Source of the DNA: Atopobiaceae bacterium
GTDB taxonomy: Bacteria; Actinomycetota; Coriobacteriia; Coriobacteriales; Atopobiaceae
Direction of reading: 5' to 3'
Assembly: GCA_015258485.1 (NCBI GenBank)
Contig: JABZIF010000004.1
Coordinates: forward strand, 1-24,654
Length of the DNA: 24,654 bases
This document shows positions 1 through 7,910 of the stretch, piece by piece. The notes beneath the pieces were generated by a model. It was not told the origin of the DNA. It saw only the letters and a program-made list of their open reading frames with translations, and made no database searches. How positions within the stretch are numbered: position 1 is the first letter of the stretch; every line of letters starts with the position of its first letter. Made by a program: the position numbers and the translations under genes.

Positions 1-21
1 TACCATCACTTTGCCCGTTTA

Positions 22-27
22 TGTCAA
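22..27 (-). promoter_or_regulatory. possible -35 box of a gene beyond the left edge
   Basis: The minus strand reads TTGACA here, a perfect match to the sigma-70 type -35 consensus. With 17-18 bp spacing the -10 box would fall at or beyond the window edge, so it cannot be confirmed. It lies downstream of the rpmA terminator and could drive the next minus-strand gene. Confidence 0.25.
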
Positions 28-88
28 GAAATAAATTTAGAAACAAATTTGAAACAGTAAATGATACGTACAAATATACACGAGAAAC

Positions 89-111
89 AAAAAGGGGCCC
101 AAAGGACCCCT
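89..111 (-). terminator. intrinsic terminator after rpmA
   Basis: On the minus strand an 8-bp stem (AGGGGUCC pairing with GGGCCCCU, including one U-G wobble) encloses a UUU loop and is followed by a run of five U. The mismatch on the plus strand becomes a wobble only on the minus-strand RNA, which fixes the orientation. It lies about 25 bp after the rpmA stop and should end the rplU-rpmA transcript. Confidence 0.85.
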
Positions 112-136
112 GAATGAAGTAATATTCAAGAAAAAA

Positions 137-391
137 TTATGCCTCAGCAGCAACGACATTAACGACGTGCTTAGCACCCTTCTTAAACTCTACAACGCCA
201 TCGCAGAGTGCAAAGAGCGTATCATCCTTGCCGCGACCAACGTTTACGCCAGGAGTGATATGAGTACCACGCTGACGGATGATAATCTGGCCAGCCTTAA
301 TTGCCTGACCACCGTAAATCTTAACGCCAAGGCGCTGTGCTTGTGAATCGCGACCGTTGCGAGAAGAGCCGAGACCTTTCTTATGTGCCAT
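137..391 (-). CDS. rpmA: 50S ribosomal protein L27
   Basis: This 84-residue protein is a component of the large ribosomal subunit whose N-terminus reaches towards the peptidyl-transferase centre. It begins [16 protein letters not shown], the standard L27 N-terminus, and continues with the family signature around [19 protein letters not shown] and HPG-like [12 protein letters not shown]. The length is normal for bacterial L27. The N-terminus has no extra leader of the kind that the Prp protease removes in many Firmicutes, and no prp gene lies between it and rplU. It follows rplU after 38 bp on the same strand and is followed by an intrinsic terminator, so it is the last gene of this transcript. 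Identification is by sequence recognition and is secure. Confidence 0.97.
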   Translation of the reverse strand: MAHKKGLGSSRNGRDSQAQRLGVKIYGGQAIKAGQIIIRQRGTHITPGVNVGRGKDDTLFALCDGVVEFKKGAKHVVNVVAAEA

Positions 392-429
392 AAATGCTAC
401 CTACCTATCTAAATATCAGAAGTGACCAA

Positions 430-780
430 TTACTCTGCGGACTTGTCAGATGCCTTGGCAGCAGCCTTACGTGCAGTAGGAAGTGAAGTAACCTTCAGCT
501 TTGTAAGATTCTGACGGTGACCATGAGTACGGTGGTAACGCTTACGCTTGTGGAACTTAAAAACAAGAACCTTCTGGTCCTTATACTGCTCAAGAACCTC
601 ACAGGTAACTTTCTTGGAGGAAAGAGTGGCAGCATCAACGATAACTTTTTTACCATCATTAAGCATAAGAACATCAAGCTTAACCTTATCACCAGGCTGT
701 GCATCAAGCTTCTCGACGCTGATTACATCACCCTTGGCAACCTTATACTGCTTGCCACCAGTTGCTACGATTGCGTACAT
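430..780 (-). CDS. rplU: 50S ribosomal protein L21
   Basis: This 116-residue large-subunit protein binds 23S rRNA. The start MYAIVATGGKQYKVAKGDVI and the central FKFHKRKRYHRTHGHRQ block are diagnostic for L21. A short basic, Ala/Lys-rich C-terminal tail (about residues 103-116) extends past the usual core. The ATG at 780 is preceded by GAAGGG at a spacing of 8 nt. The 195 bp upstream holds a probable promoter and a strongly folded leader RNA, so expression may be autogenously controlled, as is known for several ribosomal protein operons in other bacteria. The control itself is inference. It is cotranscribed with rpmA. Confidence 0.97.
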   Translation of the reverse strand: MYAIVATGGKQYKVAKGDVISVEKLDAQPGDKVKLDVLMLNDGKKVIVDAATLSSKKVTCEVLEQYKDQKVLVFKFHKRKRYHRTHGHRQNLTKLKVTSLPTARKAAAKASDKSAE

Positions 781-839
781 ATGTGTAACCCTTCATTGCT
801 GATTCTTGCAACGATTAATACCTTATCTGTATTCCTGAA

Positions 840-932
840 AGTCCGAGCAAAGACTTTATCTGCCGTAACCTGTGACATCCGCGGGAAACTGTCGGTGTCC
901 CATGTCCCTCGGCAAGAAACACAGCTCGGACT
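840..932 (-). ncRNA. structured 5' leader RNA of rplU-rpmA (candidate)
   Basis: Read on the minus strand, this 93-nt element closes with a perfect 9-bp helix (AGUCCGAGC at 932-924 with GCUCGGACU at 848-840). Nested inside are a 6-bp helix with a U-G wobble (915-910 with 865-860), a 7-bp helix with one mismatch (908-902 with 878-872), and a 4-bp apical stem (901-898 with 886-883). The wobble is a pair only on the minus-strand RNA. The element ends about 59 nt before the rplU start and has no U-run, so it does not look like a terminator. A ribosomal-protein leader is the natural reading. Whether it matches the known L21 leader family could not be tested. Confidence 0.55.
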
Positions 933-966
933 AGTCTACTTCATATTTATAAAAATTCCAAGACAA
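933..966 (-). promoter_or_regulatory. probable promoter of rplU-rpmA
   Basis: The minus strand shows TTGGAA (961-956), a 17-bp spacer and TAGACT (938-933), each 4/6 to consensus. An alternative -10 is TATAAA (951-946), which is closer to consensus but lacks a good -35. The second choice starts the RNA ahead of the 9-bp closing helix of the leader, while the first would cut into it. The exact -10 is therefore undecided. Confidence 0.4.
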
Positions 967-975
967 AACTAAACC

Positions 976-1797
976 TTACAGCGGATTCACAAGGCGTCCA
1001 TCTAAATCAACATGTACCTGAGAAATACGACAAACCTTCATAGAGTCGACTTCTTCAAGTCCAGTTTTGTTACCTTTATGCGCACATTCTTGTGCTGCGC
1101 GTAATAAAATACCTGGTCGGAGAGATGCGCTTTTAGCCTGTAGTGTATCAAGTTCAAACATGATACTGTGCGAAGTAGCCTCATCTAAAATTGAATACCG
1201 CACAAATGTTGATTTTAAATCAACAACCTTTTTCTTCTCGCCACGCATATAAGTAATTTCTCCTCGAGCGAGAAGTTCATCAAAACTCCAGCACAATATC
1301 TCCGCAGAAAGATTTTTTCCTAAAATACTACATTTCCAACGAGAAGCATTAAGCCATACCTCCAATGCTGGTAAAGATCTATCCACATACGCTACTGCAA
1401 AAGGAGCAAGAGCTGGGGGTGTTGCCTTTTTAAGACGCTCTAAAGCCTCATCAGGTTCAACATATTCTGTGAGCTTCAGATCATAATATTCGGCATCTGA
1501 TGATGCTCCTGTTGGAAGAGATTGAGAAAACTGGATGCTCATACGCTTTGCAAAGCCATTACCTACTCTAAAAGGAAGTTGCGCACGACGGACACAACGA
1601 TCAATCGTAGTAATGAGTTCAAGATGTCCAAGAAACGCAAGGCGATTATCCTTTTTATAGGCAACACGAAGCCTAAAGGTTTCTGTACCACGCTCCGTCA
1701 TAATCTCTGGCTGAATCTGCGGCCTACCCGTACGCCAGTCTTTCTTTATCGACTTAACAATCTCAGGAGCTTCAATCTTAAACTGCTTGTCCATCAT
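976..1797 (-). CDS. DUF2344 / TIGR03936 radical SAM-associated protein
   Basis: This 273-residue protein has no assigned reaction. Residues from about 40 match the DUF2344 pattern: FRLRVAYKKDNRLAFLGHLELITTIDRCVRRAQLP, followed by a GFAKRMSIQFSQSLPTG segment that corresponds to the family's S-x-GFxPxPxISFxxxLPxG stretch. It starts ATGATG at 1797 and overlaps the stop of the radical SAM gene by 4 bp (ATGA), so translation is probably coupled. In many bacteria this domain is either fused to or encoded next to the same B12-type radical SAM protein, often close to rplU, and the same arrangement is seen here. The residue numbers are approximate. Function is unknown; involvement in RNA or ribosome modification has been a natural guess from the neighbourhood but is not shown by the sequence. 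Confidence 0.85.
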   Translation of the reverse strand: MMDKQFKIEAPEIVKSIKKDWRTGRPQIQPEIMTERGTETFRLRVAYKKDNRLAFLGHLELITTIDRCVRRAQLPFRVGNGFAKRMSIQFSQSLPTGASSDAEYYDLKLTEYVEPDEALERLKKATPPALAPFAVAYVDRSLPALEVWLNASRWKCSILGKNLSAEILCWSFDELLARGEITYMRGEKKKVVDLKSTFVRYSILDEATSHSIMFELDTLQAKSASLRPGILLRAAQECAHKGNKTGLEEVDSMKVCRISQVHVDLDGRLVNPL

Positions 1798-3659
1798 GAG
1801 CGAGCTCCCATAAGCACATTATCGACTTTAAGAGTTTGGCAAACAGCACAGCCAGTACATGAGGTAAACGTACAATCAGGCGTTGTAACTTCATTCATTG
1901 CACGTCGATATTCTCTTTGCAAATAGCCCTTAGATACACCAGGAGAGGTATGATCCCAGGGAAGTTTTACTTGAATGTCAAAAGTTTCTGTAGCAATATC
2001 CGACAGCGAGTAACCAAGACTTTCTGCAGCGGCGTTCCAACCATCAATGTTAAACTCACTCGTCCAAGCATCAAACTTACAACCATTTTTCCAAGCACGA
2101 TAAATTAATTCAAACCCGTCTCGTCCCATTTTAGAAAGGGCTCCTTCTACGAGCGAGATCCCCGAATCATGGTAAGCTATCTTAATTCCATGATCATGAT
2201 TTAAGGAGAGTAACAACTGCTGCCTACGTTGAGCTTCTTCTCTTGAAATTTGTCCAACCCACTGAAACGGCGTATACGACTTTGGTACAAATACGGCAAC
2301 AGATGCAGATATACTAACTCCTCTACCACCTATTTCACGTCCAATATCCAAAATACGTTTTGCTACTGATGGAATTGCAACAATGTCTTCATCGGTTTCA
2401 GTTGGAAGACCCATCATAAAGTACAACTTCATGCGTCTCCAACCATTCATAAAAGCGTTTCTGGCAGCAGACTCAAGATTTTCTTCGCTTACATTTTTAT
2501 TAATTACATCACGAAGACGTTGTGTTCCCGCCTCTGGAGCAAACGTCAATCCTCCTCGCCTTGAAGTAGAAACTGCATCCGCCATCTCAGCCCCAAATGC
2601 GTCCATACGCTGCGAAGGAATAGAAATGCGAACACCATGTTTTCTGAGATCAGAGTTCATGCGACGCAAGATATACCTACATTGAGAATGATCGGTGGTA
2701 GACAAAGAAGTCAGAGAAACCTCATCATATCCACTGGTTAAAAGACCATTTTCTCCAGCTTTAACAATCTGTTGAGCAGGGCGTTCACGTACTGGCCTAT
2801 AAGTCATTCCCGCCTGGCAAAACCTACATCCACGCGCACAACCTCGCTGAATCTCCAAAGAAAGACGATCTTGAACAATCTCTGTATAGGGAACAATACG
2901 TTGAGCCACTGGATCAGTAGCTGCCAAATCTGGCAAACAACGTTTATAGACAACTTTCGGTGCACCACTACCCTCTTTTGGTACGGCATAACCCCAACGA
3001 GTTGAAGAATCGTCATACACAACATCATACAGAGAAGGTACATACACTCCCTGAATGCATGACAGTCGCAAAAGCATTTCTTGGCGAGAAATTCCTTCAA
3101 GTTTGCCAACTCGCACACACTCACACATCTCTACAAGAGCTTCTTCACCATCACCAAGTAAAATTGCATCAAATACGCAAGAAATGGGTTCTGAATTCCA
3201 AACCGAGGGACCTCCTGCAAAGAGATAAGGGTCCTCTTCGTCGCGTAATTCTGAAGTTAAAGGAATTCCGGCTAAATCAAGTGTTTCGAGAATATTGGTA
3301 GCAATCATTTCATGAGCTAAGGTAAATCCAACCACATCAAATGATGCAAGTGGTGCCGCTCCTTCTAAAGAAAGAAGTGGAATATTGTGCTGACGCAACA
3401 ATGCGCACATATCTTTCCAAGGAAGATAGGCTCTTTCACAAGAAATATCTGGCACCTTATTGAGTGCATTATATAAAATAGCAAGACCTAGATTAGGCTG
3501 ACCAACTTCATATACGTCAGCGTAAACCATACATACATGAAAGGGACCAGTTTGACCCTCAACCGCTCCCCATTCGTGATTTAAATAACGAGAAGGCTTC
3601 TCAACATGAGGAAGAAGTGGTTCAAGTAAGTGGAAGAGATTTTCTCGTTTCACACGCAC
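1794..3659 (-). CDS. B12-binding-type radical SAM protein (TIGR03960-like)
   Basis: Radical SAM enzymes use a [4Fe-4S] cluster to cleave S-adenosylmethionine. The cluster motif CxxxCxxC is present as RGCARGCRFCQAG, with cysteines at about residues 274, 278 and 281. A cobalamin-binding-like Rossmann region precedes it (about residues 45-190, including a GDGEEAL segment), and the C-terminus carries a further CTFTSCTGCAVCQ cysteine cluster (about residues 595-607) that could bind metal. The reaction is unknown. A TTG at 3704 would extend the protein by 15 residues into the preceding gene. I prefer GTG at 3659, just after the upstream stop at 3673 and 9 nt from AGAAAG, although GTG 3653 is also possible. 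It overlaps its DUF2344 partner by 4 bp. Confidence 0.85.
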   Translation of the reverse strand: MRVKRENLFHLLEPLLPHVEKPSRYLNHEWGAVEGQTGPFHVCMVYADVYEVGQPNLGLAILYNALNKVPDISCERAYLPWKDMCALLRQHNIPLLSLEGAAPLASFDVVGFTLAHEMIATNILETLDLAGIPLTSELRDEEDPYLFAGGPSVWNSEPISCVFDAILLGDGEEALVEMCECVRVGKLEGISRQEMLLRLSCIQGVYVPSLYDVVYDDSSTRWGYAVPKEGSGAPKVVYKRCLPDLAATDPVAQRIVPYTEIVQDRLSLEIQRGCARGCRFCQAGMTYRPVRERPAQQIVKAGENGLLTSGYDEVSLTSLSTTDHSQCRYILRRMNSDLRKHGVRISIPSQRMDAFGAEMADAVSTSRRGGLTFAPEAGTQRLRDVINKNVSEENLESAARNAFMNGWRRMKLYFMMGLPTETDEDIVAIPSVAKRILDIGREIGGRGVSISASVAVFVPKSYTPFQWVGQISREEAQRRQQLLLSLNHDHGIKIAYHDSGISLVEGALSKMGRDGFELIYRAWKNGCKFDAWTSEFNIDGWNAAAESLGYSLSDIATETFDIQVKLPWDHTSPGVSKGYLQREYRRAMNEVTTPDCTFTSCTGCAVCQTLKVDNVLMGARS

Positions 3660-3672
3660 GATAATCTGCTTT

Positions 3673-4653
3673 CTAGGAATTTTTAGATTTTGAGAAATGA
3701 GCAAGACTTTTCTGAGCCATCATACTTTTATCGCTCGACTGGTATGTCTTTGATGGCATGTACTCAGATGACGATGTATTGGTTTTTGTTTGAGCAGAAC
3801 TTGTAGCTATCCTTTTTACATACATCTCAATAATTTTAGCCGTAGTATACGTACCAGCATATCCCATACCAGCTTTAAGCACCCATCCAAATCCTGGAAT
3901 TACACCAGCTGCACCTCTTGCAATAGTTCTGTATCCTAACCCCGCACTAACGACACCTAATAATCCCGCAATGGTTTCAAAACTAATTGAAACGTTATAA
4001 GCAAAAGATATGTCAAGTGCTAGACGGATTTGACGTGCAGTCATAAGAGGCATGTCCGAACCAGGCACAAGTGAAACTGCACCAATAGCCGCGTTTTCTT
4101 TGGCACATGAAGACACAAGCTGTGTAATCACTTTTGCTCGACAAAAAGAATACGCAGCAGCAAAAGAAACAAATTTATCTGTTGCACCCACAATCCAAGA
4201 AGAAAGGTGATCAAAAAGTGCTTCCTCTGAAGTACCTGTAATAACTTCAAAACAATGCGTACTCGATAATAACTCGGGAACTTGTCGTACCTCAACTGCA
4301 GATTCAACAACTATTGCACAAGGAATGGACTTACGATTTAAAGTATGAAGAAGGTCGTCATACGAAGAGCTTGTCGATGGCAAAATAAGTACAACATCAG
4401 GTAAAACGTCCTCTTTTTTCCTTCGACGATACAAACTTTCTATAAATTCATTGCTTTCCTTTAATTTACAGACGCTTACCTGTGCGTCAAGGCGTTCAGG
4501 TATAAAAAACTTATGAATTGCTTGAACTACTTCATCTGACGCATTTGAATCAACAAAAATCAAAACGTGAGTTTTTTCAAACGAAGAAGTAGTGCTTTTC
4601 AATTCTTTAAAAAATACAGAGGCAAGCTTACCTAATGATTTACTCGAAGCCAT
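3673..4653 (-). CDS. DUF697 (YcjF-like) domain protein lacking a GTPase domain
   Basis: This 326-residue protein has no confirmed function. Residues about 165-285 resemble DUF697: a helical region with SLVPGSDMPLMTARQIRLALDIS, then hydrophobic glycine-rich segments (about 225-280) that could insert in or lie against the membrane. In many bacteria this domain follows a small GTPase. Here the N-terminal 160 residues look alpha/beta (for example VLIFVD near 30 and PDVVLILPS near 86) but contain no P-loop G-x4-GK-S/T, so nucleotide binding is not supported. The C-terminal 40 residues are polar, rich in Ser, Thr and Lys. The ATG at 4653 begins 1 bp after the rodA stop, with AAAGGCGG upstream, so it belongs to the cell-shape operon and may serve envelope growth. 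That link is inference. Confidence 0.7.
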   Translation of the reverse strand: MASSKSLGKLASVFFKELKSTTSSFEKTHVLIFVDSNASDEVVQAIHKFFIPERLDAQVSVCKLKESNEFIESLYRRRKKEDVLPDVVLILPSTSSSYDDLLHTLNRKSIPCAIVVESAVEVRQVPELLSSTHCFEVITGTSEEALFDHLSSWIVGATDKFVSFAAAYSFCRAKVITQLVSSCAKENAAIGAVSLVPGSDMPLMTARQIRLALDISFAYNVSISFETIAGLLGVVSAGLGYRTIARGAAGVIPGFGWVLKAGMGYAGTYTTAKIIEMYVKRIATSSAQTKTNTSSSEYMPSKTYQSSDKSMMAQKSLAHFSKSKNS

Positions 4654-4654
4654 A

Positions 4655-5881
4655 TTATGCCGCCTTTGTGCGATGCCTATAAACTGACTGAACTACACCT
4701 ACCGCAGTAAGCTGGGCAATCATTGACGTAGAGCCAAAGCTAATAAAAGGTAACGGAATACCAGTAATAGGCATAATACCAATACACATTCCAACATTTT
4801 GTAAAACCTGGAACGTCCACATGGCACTGCATCCAACAAGCACAAGTTTTGAAAATGTTGACTCCGTCTTCATCGCAAGGAATATGGTTGCAAAAATCAT
4901 CCACGCAAAAAGTAAGAGCATAATAAGCGCACCCAAGAAACCAAATTCCTCTGCAAAAAGTGCAAAGACAAAATCTGTATGAGCCTCAGGCAAGAACCGA
5001 CCACTTGCCTGAGTTGCATTACCTGGACCCTTTCCAATAAACCCGCCAGAACCTACAGCAATTTTTGCTTGCTGTAGGTTATAACCATCACCTGATGGAT
5101 CAACAGATGGATCCAAGAAGACCGTTAACCGTTTCATCTGATAATCTTTGAGGATATGGGGAAAACCAGGAATCATCGAGGAAACAACTACTAAAGCAAC
5201 TACAACAATAAGCAGCAAAAGCGTTACAAGGATCCACGATTTTTTAGCACCAGAGCAAATAATAACTGTTGCACCAATAACTAAAATAATGAGACCCGTT
5301 CCAAGGTCGGGTAAAAGCATGATCGAACCAAAAGGAACCATAAGCGTTCCACAAAGCTTTATATAATCTTTAAGAGTTTCAACTTTCCCGTTGTATTGTG
5401 CACAAACAGAAGCCATAAGAAAAATTGTTACAATTTTTCCCAATTCAGAAGGTTGAAATCTAAAACCAATAAAAGGAATATTAACCCAGCCCGTCATACC
5501 TTTAACGGAAACACCAAAGCCAGGAACCCTTGGTAAGACCATCAAAACAACAACGGTAACTATAAGAACATTAGTCATGTTTGCAAGACCACGATAATCA
5601 TAGCGCCACATAAGAATTGCACATATAATTCCTAGAGCAATTCCCAAAAGATGTCTCGGAAAACTTGCCTCAGGAATATTAAGTGATGCGGTCCAAATAA
5701 CAACAATTCCAATTAAGACGAGAAGCGCAGTAGGCACAAGCTGTGCTAAATACAAGTTATTAAGTATATTCTTACCAGTTATTTTATCTTTTTTTGCTAG
5801 ACCACCAGAAGGAATACCTGCCTTTTTTCTAAACGGAGAGACAATTCTTCGCTTAGTAACCGCAGATGAATCAAGCGCCAT
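4655..5881 (-). CDS. rodA: SEDS peptidoglycan polymerase RodA
   Basis: RodA polymerises lipid II into glycan strands in the membrane and works with the transpeptidase PBP2. The 408-residue product has about ten hydrophobic segments and the family hallmarks: FQPSELGKI (about 142-150), LLPDLGTG (about 189-196), and the extracytoplasmic loop FLDPSVDPSGDGYNLQQAKIAVGSGGFIGKG (about 255-285, broken here by the usual DPxxDPxGxGYN pattern), followed by FLPEAHTDFVFALFAEEFGF. This loop contains the acidic residue thought to be catalytic in SEDS proteins. The linkage to mrdA and mre genes points to RodA and not FtsW. The ATG at 5881 has AGGAGG about 10 nt upstream. It lies 14 bp after mrdA and 1 bp before the DUF697 gene. 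About 40 basic, polar residues precede the first membrane segment. Confidence 0.95.
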   Translation of the reverse strand: MALDSSAVTKRRIVSPFRKKAGIPSGGLAKKDKITGKNILNNLYLAQLVPTALLVLIGIVVIWTASLNIPEASFPRHLLGIALGIICAILMWRYDYRGLANMTNVLIVTVVVLMVLPRVPGFGVSVKGMTGWVNIPFIGFRFQPSELGKIVTIFLMASVCAQYNGKVETLKDYIKLCGTLMVPFGSIMLLPDLGTGLIILVIGATVIICSGAKKSWILVTLLLLIVVVALVVVSSMIPGFPHILKDYQMKRLTVFLDPSVDPSGDGYNLQQAKIAVGSGGFIGKGPGNATQASGRFLPEAHTDFVFALFAEEFGFLGALIMLLLFAWMIFATIFLAMKTESTFSKLVLVGCSAMWTFQVLQNVGMCIGIMPITGIPLPFISFGSTSMIAQLTAVGVVQSVYRHRTKAA

Positions 5882-5895
5882 GGATTTCTCGCCTC

Positions 5896-7902
5896 CTATC
5901 TACTTGCTTTATCAGGCTGATTATAAATTGCTCCAAAAACATCTCGTACAATATACATACCAGAACCAGCGCCAGAGGGAGCACAGTCAAGATTTGCTGC
6001 AACCACATACTTTGGATTATCTGCTGGAGCATACCCAACAAACCAACCAACTGGCTCTCCTACAGCTTGCTGTTCGGCAGTACCAGTTTTTCCACACACG
6101 GTTACATCAAGATTTGTCCAATGCATTGCCTGGGTTGTAGACTCTTCGTACACAACACCATATAATCCACGAGCAACAATATCTCTATGCTCATCTTTTT
6201 CTTCTGGATTCAGGATTACTTCTGTCTTGTACTCAATAACAGAGCCATTTCCATTACGTGCATTAATACTCTTAAGTACATGTGGCTTCCAAATCTGTCC
6301 ACGATTTGCCACACCACAATATGCATTTGCCATCTGAAGACAAGTTACCAAAAGATCGCCCTGGCCAATGGCAAGGTTACAATTGTCTCCGCCTTGCCAT
6401 TTGCGAGCATCATCAGGAGAACTTGAAAAATAATCCCACTTCCATTTAGCATCTGGAACTCGACCTGATGCTTCATCAGGCAAATCGATTCCTGACGCTG
6501 AGCCAAGTCCAAACGAGCGATATGTTTCTTGTAAACCCTCTGGATAGTCAGAATAAAAGAAACCTTTACCAATTTCATAAAAAACAATATCGCAAGAATT
6601 AGTAATTCCAGTAATGAGATTTACTGTTCCATGGCCAGATAAAAGCCAACAATGCATTCCGTAATCTTCACCAAAGCCAGTCCAATAACCAGTACAATAC
6701 CAGCTTGAATTACTATCACAGATTCCATATTTCAAACCTGCAAAAGCTGAAAGCGCTTTAATAGTCGAACCAGATGGATACATGCCTGCAATTGCACGAT
6801 TCATCAATGGATAATTTGCTTCTTTAGAAGAAAGGGTATCCCAATCTGAACTTGAAATACCACCCACAAACATAGCGGGTGAATACGTAGGATAACTTGC
6901 CATAGCAAGAACTTCACCATTTGTACAGTCAAGCGCTACAACGCTAGCACTACGACCCTGATAATCCTGAGATCGAACAACGTTAATAACACTTACCAAA
7001 GATGCTTCAGCGGCTTTCTGAATATTTGCATCGATTGTTAAGGTTATGTCAGAACCACTCTGTGGTTGAATTGAAGTTGACTGAGAAAGAACATTACCCG
7101 CTGCATCTACATAGACTGTTTGCTCTCCACGTACACCCTGTAAAGCAGACTCATACTGGTATTCAACACCAGTTTGTCCAACAATATCACCATGAGCATA
7201 AACAAAACCACCATCTGCAGTTTTACTATTTTCCAGCTGCTCTTGTGTTACCGTTCCCGTATAACCAACAACATGAGCTGCCAAAGATCCATTAGGATAC
7301 GCTCGTTGTGTACGCTCCTCTACTGAAACACCATCAAGCAACGTATTATGTGCATAAATATAGGCAACAACACGCCGCGAGACATCAACAGAAACCGTGC
7401 GCATTGCTTGAGCACCATCTGACGTATCAAGAATTTTTCTTCGTACCGCAAGTACAGGCATACCAAGCAAATTGGCAAGAATTTGCAATTTAAGATTATC
7501 TTCTGCCACGTCAGCTCGTGCCACCACCGTAGGGCTTGGTCTGTTTGTAACCAGCTCAACACCATTTCTATCAAGAATACGACCACGAGGAGCAGCAGTT
7601 GTTACCGTTCGCGTACGATTCCGCTCTGCCTGCGCAGAATAATCAGCTGACGACAAAAGCTGCATAGTCCAAAGGCGACCCAAAAGAACAACAAATACAC
7701 CACCAACTGCTGCAGCAAATCCAATGAGCCTGGACGAGAGGGTTTTTTCGGCAGATGCATCTGATCCACCAGAAGCTTTTGGAGTTCCACCTCCAATATC
7801 AAGTGTAAAAGGTGAATTTTTTCTGCCAAACCAAATATAAATGATGATGAGCAAAATAGCTGCTATAGCACAGCATGCAAGAATAATAAGGGTTAAATTC
7901 AT
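5896..7902 (-). CDS. mrdA: penicillin-binding protein 2 (class B transpeptidase)
   Basis: This D,D-transpeptidase cross-links peptidoglycan during elongation. It has 668 residues. Active-site motifs are all present: SxxK as S379-T-I-K382, the second motif as S436-C-D438 (the SxD form usual for PBP2), and K605-T-G-T608. The N-terminal part carries APRGRILDRNG (about 104-113), typical of the class B pedestal domain. Two hydrophobic segments precede it (about 3-24 and 59-79), separated by a Gly/Ser-rich loop of about 35 residues. Most PBP2 proteins have one anchor, so the extra N-terminal segment is notable. The ATG at 7902 follows GGGGATAAG and lies 8 bp after mreD. It is the partner of RodA, encoded 14 bp downstream. 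Confidence 0.95.
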   Translation of the reverse strand: MNLTLIILACCAIAAILLIIIYIWFGRKNSPFTLDIGGGTPKASGGSDASAEKTLSSRLIGFAAAVGGVFVVLLGRLWTMQLLSSADYSAQAERNRTRTVTTAAPRGRILDRNGVELVTNRPSPTVVARADVAEDNLKLQILANLLGMPVLAVRRKILDTSDGAQAMRTVSVDVSRRVVAYIYAHNTLLDGVSVEERTQRAYPNGSLAAHVVGYTGTVTQEQLENSKTADGGFVYAHGDIVGQTGVEYQYESALQGVRGEQTVYVDAAGNVLSQSTSIQPQSGSDITLTIDANIQKAAEASLVSVINVVRSQDYQGRSASVVALDCTNGEVLAMASYPTYSPAMFVGGISSSDWDTLSSKEANYPLMNRAIAGMYPSGSTIKALSAFAGLKYGICDSNSSWYCTGYWTGFGEDYGMHCWLLSGHGTVNLITGITNSCDIVFYEIGKGFFYSDYPEGLQETYRSFGLGSASGIDLPDEASGRVPDAKWKWDYFSSSPDDARKWQGGDNCNLAIGQGDLLVTCLQMANAYCGVANRGQIWKPHVLKSINARNGNGSVIEYKTEVILNPEEKDEHRDIVARGLYGVVYEESTTQAMHWTNLDVTVCGKTGTAEQQAVGEPVGWFVGYAPADNPKYVVAANLDCAPSGAGSGMYIVRDVFGAIYNQPDKASR

Positions 7903-7910
7903 CTTATCCC

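Noticed and set aside
517..972. 151-residue plus-strand frame across rplU and its leader
   Set aside because: Complement of rplU coding and the leader RNA; it has no plausible ribosome site or protein features.
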